Shown here piece after piece: positions 5,656-8,659 of a stretch of DNA of 8,659 nt; the stretch's first letter is position 1; each line of letters begins with the position of its first letter. A program made the translations under genes and the position numbers. The stretch is from the NCBI GenBank assembly GCA_016190785.1, contig JACPPX010000108.1, forward strand, positions 1 to 8,659, given 5' to 3'. The notes beneath the pieces were generated by a model. It saw nothing but the letters and a program-made list of their open reading frames with translations. It was not told where the DNA came from and did not search any database. Source of the stretch: Chloroflexota bacterium. GTDB lineage: Bacteria; Chloroflexota; Anaerolineae; UBA7937; JACPPX01.

Positions 5656-6408
5656 GTGGGGAAAATAAATAATTATCGCGCCAAACTGAAGACCCTCGGA
5701 AATTGGGATGCATACTTGCTGCGGGAGTCAGGATTGCCCGGTCCAAGGGGCAATCTGGAGTTGGCCCAGGCCGTGGCCGATCAAGGCAATGCTAAACTCT
5801 TTGCGCGATACATCTCTTTCGATGCCCGGCAAGCCCCGGAGAATACGGCAAAATTGTTTCTGGCTTTTTGTGGAGTCCTGGGTCTGGGTACCTTGGTGGC
5901 CAAAGGCGAAAAGCGCTATCTAAAGACATTGCGTGAGTTTGGCTCTGACACTCGCTGGCGCATCCGCGAGGCAGTGGCTATGGCCTTGCAGCGGTGGGGC
6001 GATGCAGATATGAATGGACTGATAAAGGAAATGAAGGGTTGGAGCGAAGGTGATTTCTATGAGCAAAGGGCAGTGGTGGCCGCTTTGTGCGAGCCTCGAC
6101 TTTTGCATGACGAGAAACACGCCAAACAAGTGCTCGATATCCTGGATAAGATTACGGGATCACTGCTGGTGGCAAAGCAACGCAATGACCAAGGATTCGA
6201 AGCGTTGCGCAAGGCTCTGGCTTACGGTTGGAGTGTGGCGGTGGTTGCTGTACCAGAGGCGGGGAAAGCGATGCTGGAGCGATGGCTGACAAGTGAGGAT
6301 AAAGACATCCGCTGGATCGTGAAAGAGAACCTGAAAAAGAACCGGCTGCAACGCCTGGATGCTAGATGGGTTAAGTGGTGGAGTGCGAGGCTGGAGAGGA
6401 AAAAGTAG
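5656..6408 (+). CDS. HEAT-repeat-like helical protein of unknown function
   Basis: A soluble, nearly all-helical protein of 250 residues, with no signal peptide or membrane segment. Near the N-terminus is a motif, WDAYLLRESGLPGPRGNLE (17-35), that I recall from a widespread uncharacterised family, sometimes mislabelled adenylosuccinate lyase in databases. After it come helical pairs with HEAT flavour, for example RWRIREAVAMALQRWGD (100-116) and DIRWIVKENLKKNRL (217-231), where a buried Arg/Trp pattern repeats. Such proteins usually act as binding scaffolds; no catalytic motif is visible. I prefer GTG 5656 because GAGGG (5644-5648) lies 7 nt upstream. An in-frame ATG at 5632 would add eight residues but abuts the terminator's T-tract and lacks a ribosome binding site. 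No promoter is obvious between the terminator and the gene. Its 3' end carries the T-tract of the convergent gene's terminator. Confidence 0.75.
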   Translation: MGKINNYRAKLKTLGNWDAYLLRESGLPGPRGNLELAQAVADQGNAKLFARYISFDARQAPENTAKLFLAFCGVLGLGTLVAKGEKRYLKTLREFGSDTRWRIREAVAMALQRWGDADMNGLIKEMKGWSEGDFYEQRAVVAALCEPRLLHDEKHAKQVLDILDKITGSLLVAKQRNDQGFEALRKALAYGWSVAVVAVPEAGKAMLERWLTSEDKDIRWIVKENLKKNRLQRLDARWVKWWSARLERKK

Positions 6409-6432
6409 TGCGGGTATGGAAACCCGCCCTAC
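6400..6432 (-). terminator. Intrinsic terminator of the nnr gene, overlapping the convergent gene's stop codon
   Basis: Read on the minus strand, GTAG-G-GCGGGT (6432-6422) pairs with ACCCGC-A-CTAC (6415-6405) around a 6-nt loop, with one G-A mismatch, and TTTTT (6404-6400) follows at once. On the plus strand the same hairpin has only a weak AT-rich tail, so it may act less well for the HEAT-like gene. The TAG stop of that gene (6406-6408) is part of the stem. Confidence 0.7.
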
Positions 6433-6451
6433 AAATTATTTAGACAATTAT

Positions 6452-8059
6452 TTAAGCGTCCTGCTTAATGCTTTTGATGGCCTGGGGCAAGAGGGGGAGA
6501 AGATCGCTGGCCACCATGCCCGCATCTCCAAAGCCTCTCTTGGCCATTTCCCCCGCAAAGCCGTGAACATATACCCCGCAGATTGCAGCGGGATAGGGCT
6601 CAAGGCCCTGGGCTAAGAAGCCAGCGATTGCTCCGGACAAGACATCCCCGGTCCCCGCCGAGGCCAGTCCGGGATTGGCAAAGGGGCTGACCGTGGTTTC
6701 GCCGCTGGAGGAGGTGATTACAGTGTGCGCCCCTTTGAGTACCACCACGCGTCCCCACTTCTGGGCGGCTTCTTGGGCAATATCGATTCGCCTGGCTTGG
6801 ATTTCATCCGTGCTCATCCCCAGGAGCCGGGACATCTCTCCGGGATGAGGGGTGAGGATCGTGGCCGCGGGTAGCGACTTCCACCAATCTTGCGCTTTGG
6901 CCAAGGCATTCAGCCCATCGGCATCGATGACCAGCGGGGGGAGGGTAGGTGCGGCTTTTACTTCTTGCTCTTGGCCTTTGACCACAAACCCAATTTCTTT
7001 TTGTCGCCTTGCCTCTTTCTCCAGTCCCAACATAGTGTGCACGAACTGCACGGTTTTTTCTTCTGTCCCCAGGCCAGGGCCCAATAAAAGGGCTTGATAA
7101 TCGGTTATTCGCTTGGAGATTAGTTGCGTGGCTTCGGGGATAAGTGCACCCAAGTCGTGAGGGAGGAGCAAAAATGTGGCCTCATGAATTTTAGTGGCCA
7201 GTACATGGTGCAGGCTTGCGGCAACCCCCAGGGTTACCAAACCGGTTCCAACTCGGGTGGCGGCTGCTGCCGCTAAATATGGTGCTCCAGTGTAGTTGGG
7301 GGAGCCGGCGACTACTAGCAGTTTGCCAAAGGTACCCTTGTTAGCGCTCCGGGGCCGAGGAGGCAGAAGCGCCTGCACCATTTCTTTGGTTGCCAACACA
7401 ATTTTGATTTCAGTCATTAATTCCTCAGGGACGCCGATGTTTACGGTCAGCAGTTCTCCGATGGATTCCGAACCAGGGAAGAGAAAGAAGCCGCGCTTGG
7501 GGGCGGTCAGGGCTACGGTGAGATCAGCGGGCACCGTGGCGGGGTCAAGGGCTCCGGTGTCCCCATTCAGGCCAGTGGGCAAATCGATGGAGGCCAGAAA
7601 CGGCTTTGGCTGGCGATTACGCCGCTCTTTGAGCAATCCCAAGATCTCGCCCAGCCTTCCCTCAATCGGCCGGTTAGCCCCGGTGCCCAATAAGGCATCG
7701 ATCACTATTTCGGCTTCAGCAAGAAGTTTCTGCAGTGTAGCATCATCCTTGTTGGCGACAAAGGTCACGCCTTGTTCTTTGGCTTCCCGCGAAACTTTAT
7801 CTTCGCCTTTGCGGTTCCAGAGGTAGGCTGCCACCTTCGCCCCGGCCTGTTGCAGGTAGCGGGCGGCCACCAGCCCATCCCCTCCGTTGTTCCCGGGACC
7901 AACTAGGACCAGGATGGATTTTCCGGGTGCTGAGTGCCGCTTTTCAATTTCTTGGGCGACGAGGCGTCCGGCGTTTTCCATCATATAGGGAACGCTCACC
8001 CCTTGCTTCTGGGCCTCCTCATCCATCCGGGTCATTTCGGCTACACTAACTACTTTCAA
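6452..8059 (-). CDS. nnr: Bifunctional NAD(P)H-hydrate epimerase / ADP-dependent NAD(P)H-hydrate dehydratase
   Basis: Metabolite-repair enzyme of 535 residues that restores NADH and NADPH damaged by hydration. The N-terminal half (about 1-215) is the YjeF_N epimerase, which interconverts the R and S hydrates: GPGNNGGDG (54-62), D121 in the DALLGTG motif, and SIDLPTGLNGDTG (157-169). The C-terminal half (about 225-530) is the ribokinase-like dehydratase, which uses ADP to dehydrate the S form: KGTFGKLLVVAGS (241-253), LLGPGLGTE (325-333), DADGLNAL (379-386), LTPHPGEMSRL (402-412), and ANPGLASAGTGDVLSG (461-476) with catalytic D472. An insert of about 25 charged residues (346-372) sits between the GPGLG and DADGLN blocks. 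The start is TTG at 8059, supported by GAGGAG (8072-8067) 7 nt upstream; the nearby ATG is out of frame. It lies downstream of two tRNA genes on the same strand. Confidence 0.95.
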   Translation of the reverse strand: MKVVSVAEMTRMDEEAQKQGVSVPYMMENAGRLVAQEIEKRHSAPGKSILVLVGPGNNGGDGLVAARYLQQAGAKVAAYLWNRKGEDKVSREAKEQGVTFVANKDDATLQKLLAEAEIVIDALLGTGANRPIEGRLGEILGLLKERRNRQPKPFLASIDLPTGLNGDTGALDPATVPADLTVALTAPKRGFFLFPGSESIGELLTVNIGVPEELMTEIKIVLATKEMVQALLPPRPRSANKGTFGKLLVVAGSPNYTGAPYLAAAAATRVGTGLVTLGVAASLHHVLATKIHEATFLLLPHDLGALIPEATQLISKRITDYQALLLGPGLGTEEKTVQFVHTMLGLEKEARRQKEIGFVVKGQEQEVKAAPTLPPLVIDADGLNALAKAQDWWKSLPAATILTPHPGEMSRLLGMSTDEIQARRIDIAQEAAQKWGRVVVLKGAHTVITSSSGETTVSPFANPGLASAGTGDVLSGAIAGFLAQGLEPYPAAICGVYVHGFAGEMAKRGFGDAGMVASDLLPLLPQAIKSIKQDA

Positions 8060-8086
8060 TTTTCATCTCCTCGGCAGTGACCAAAG

Positions 8087-8108
8087 GGCGAGTCGTCTGC
8101 GACTCGCC
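8087..8108 (-). terminator. GC-rich hairpin between the tRNA genes and nnr
   Basis: A perfect 9-bp stem, GGCGAGTCG with CGACTCGCC, closes a 4-nt loop. On the minus strand it follows the CAU tRNA by 10 nt and ends in CCTTTGG, so the T-run is poor. It may be a weak terminator, a 3' processing barrier for the tRNA transcript, or a 5' structure of the nnr mRNA; the nnr ribosome binding site begins 14 nt beyond it. Confidence 0.45.
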
Positions 8109-8118
8109 GTCTTGCGGA

Positions 8119-8190
8119 TGGGCCCGGATGGACTCGAACCATCAACCACCGCCTTATGAGGGCGACGCTCTGCCATTGAGCTACGGGCCC
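8119..8190 (-). tRNA. tRNA with CAU anticodon: elongator tRNA-Met, or tRNA-Ile2 read as AUA after lysidine modification
   Basis: A complete 72-nt cloverleaf, folded by hand. Acceptor GGGCCCG pairs with CGGGCCC; D arm is GCTC/GAGC with a short AATGGCA loop; anticodon stem TCGCC/GGCGG closes loop CTCATAA (anticodon CAT); T arm is GATGG/CCATC with loop TTCGAGT; discriminator A. CCA is not encoded. It is not the initiator, because the first acceptor pair is G-C and the anticodon stem lacks the three G-C pairs of fMet tRNA. The acceptor carries C4-G69 and C5-G68, the two pairs TilS recognises in E. coli tRNA-Ile2, so Ile2 is a real alternative to elongator Met. It lies 7 nt downstream of tRNA-Gly. 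Confidence 0.93.
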
Positions 8191-8197
8191 CTAAAAG

Positions 8198-8269
8198 AGC
8201 GGGGGACGAGATTCGAACTCGCGACGTCCACCTTGGAAGGGTGGCATTCTACCACTGAATTACCCCCGC
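8198..8269 (-). tRNA. tRNA-Gly (anticodon UCC)
   Basis: A complete 72-nt cloverleaf. Acceptor GCGGGGG pairs with CCCCCGC; D arm is ATTC/GAAT with loop AGTGGTA; anticodon stem CCACC/GGTGG closes loop CTTCCAA, giving anticodon TCC (UCC in RNA; glycine GGA/GGG); T arm is GCGAG/CTCGT with loop TTCGAAT; discriminator T. CCA is not encoded. It is the promoter-proximal gene of a two-tRNA unit. Confidence 0.97.
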
Positions 8270-8314
8270 AGAACCACCCAGGTTTTGACTTATTTGAAGG
8301 TTTGGTGCTATGGG

Positions 8315-8386
8315 GGTGGGGAAAATTCCCCACCTGCGTAAAATTCCCCCCCACTGAAATTTGCAAGATTGGGGGAAAAACCCCCA
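8315..8386. repeat. G/C-tract hairpins and an AAAATTCCCC direct repeat in the tRNA leader
   Basis: Hairpin one is GGTGGGG (8315-8321) with CCCCACC (8328-8334) around AAAATT. Hairpin two is TGGGGG (8370-8375) with CCCCCA (8381-8386) around AAAAA. The 10-mer AAAATTCCCC occurs at 8322-8331 and again at 8340-8349, an 18-nt period. These lie 45-117 nt upstream of the tRNA-Gly 5' end. On the minus strand hairpin two has a TTTTT loop but no T-tail after the stem, so neither is a normal terminator. Confidence 0.6.
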
Positions 8387-8441
8387 GGCCGAGAATGAGG
8401 CCGGCACGAATAAGAGGACCAAGGCTGGATTCGCCATTTTC

Positions 8442-8455
8442 AGAACACCTGTTCT
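8442..8455. promoter_or_regulatory. Candidate LexA/SOS box (GAAC-N4-GTTC palindrome)
   Basis: AGAACACCTGTTCT is an inverted repeat with 6-nt arms and a 2-nt centre. It matches the GAAC-N4-GTTC core of LexA operators known from Firmicutes and Actinobacteria. On the plus strand it fills the spacer of a weak promoter, TTTTCA (8437-8442) to TATACG (8460-8465), 17 nt apart. On the minus strand it lies just after the TATAAT at 8463-8458. Binding by LexA is inferred from the motif only, and no SOS gene is seen in the window. Confidence 0.5.
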
Positions 8456-8457
8456 AT

Positions 8458-8463
8458 ATTATA
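8458..8463 (-). promoter_or_regulatory. Candidate -10 box for the tRNA genes
   Basis: TATAAT (8463-8458) is the best minus-strand -10 element upstream of the tRNAs and would start RNA near 8451, giving a leader of about 180 nt before tRNA-Gly. The nearby perfect TTGACA (8476-8471) is only 7 nt away, too close to be its partner. TTACCG (8487-8482), at 18 nt, is a weak alternative. Confidence 0.35.
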
Positions 8464-8659
8464 CGCCCTTTGTCAAGGAGGCGGTAAGGCCAGATGATTT
8501 ACCCCTGCTGGATACATACTGCATCATTTATTAAAGTGGAGTTTTAATATTCAGGTTCTTCAATTATCTCGCTTGCGAAGATCACGATTCTAGTATTCTG
8601 AGGGGCCATCATTAACGGCCACCAGAAAGGTAGCCCTCGCCAGCCCAGCTCATTAGAGC

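Larger units (their letters stand above)
8270..8659. other. Gene-poor end of the window (390 nt)
   Basis: No recognisable gene lies here. It holds the G/C-tract hairpins, the GAAC-N4-GTTC palindrome and the TATAAT listed separately. Further right, a good Shine-Dalgarno, AAGGAGG (8475-8481), stands 12 nt before a plus-strand 17-codon frame (8494-8547). On the minus strand a frame enters from the window edge and stops at 8544 after 37 codons. It is rich in Trp and Pro at first and ends with acidic residues (EIIEEPEY). Both are too short to call genes; the right end is also more AT-rich than the rest of the window. Confidence 0.5.

Noticed and set aside
8119..8269. tRNA genes as an integration (attachment) site for a mobile element
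   Set aside because: No integrase gene and no direct repeat of a tRNA 3' end is seen in the window.
8181..8437. Minus-strand frames of about 60 codons through the tRNA-Gly gene and hairpin region
   Set aside because: They run through the tRNA and low-complexity G/C tracts, lack ribosome binding sites and resemble no protein.
8471..8476. TTGACA as the -35 of the TATAAT at 8463-8458
   Set aside because: The two are only 7 nt apart, and no -10-like hexamer lies 16-18 nt from TTGACA.
8077..8487. Plus-strand frame of 136 codons across the two tRNA genes
   Set aside because: It is the antisense translation of tRNA sequence; the phrase RMDSNHQPPPYEGDALPLSYGP is a well-known spurious product of that kind.
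1..8659. Defence system, CRISPR array, insertion sequence, prophage or biosynthetic cluster
   Set aside because: No matching proteins, repeats or terminal inverted repeats were found on either strand; the genes are mainly housekeeping.

Overview
The window (8,659 nt, moderately GC-rich) looks like ordinary bacterial chromosome. Gene content and several protein features suggest a member of the Chloroflexota, of Dehalococcoidia or Anaerolineae type. These features are the atpI/Z-B-E-F order, a NAD(P)H-hydrate repair fusion with an extra insert, small-membrane and YtxH-type genes behind mnmA, and a class I methyltransferase opening with a conserved-looking YNEFAWAYD segment. The assignment is from memory of families, not a search.

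Layout. (1) Positions 1-1846, minus strand: the 5' half of an F-type ATP synthase operon, read right to left as atpI/Z-like, atpB (a), atpE (c), atpF (b, cut by the window start). A good sigma-70-type promoter lies at 1887-1915. (2) Positions 1930-3446, minus strand: two class I SAM-dependent methyltransferase genes overlapping by 4 nt, with a promoter placed so close that the first gene is probably translated without a leader. (3) Positions 3524-5631, plus strand: mnmA (tRNA 2-thiouridylase), a small three-helix membrane protein, a DUF948-like single-anchor protein with its own promoter and no ribosome binding site, and a YtxH-family protein, closed by a strong intrinsic terminator. (4) Positions 5656-6408, plus strand: a helical HEAT-like protein of unknown function, convergent with (5). 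(5) Positions 6452-8269, minus strand: tRNA-Gly(UCC), a CAU-anticodon tRNA and a bifunctional NAD(P)H-hydrate epimerase/dehydratase. (6) Positions 8270-8659: a gene-poor end with G/C-tract hairpins, an AAAATTCCCC direct repeat, a perfect GAAC-N4-GTTC palindrome of the LexA/SOS-box type next to a TATAAT element, a possible tiny ORF and a possible cut-off minus-strand reading frame.

How the genes fit together. Most are housekeeping: energy conservation (ATP synthase), tRNA supply and modification (mnmA, two tRNAs) and cofactor repair (nnr). The membrane/YtxH group is probably envelope or stress related. I see no defence island, mobile element, CRISPR array or biosynthetic cluster. The least explained parts are the putative SOS operator with no recognisable target gene, and the repeated pattern of -10 boxes placed 6-9 nt before start codons, which suggests leaderless mRNAs.
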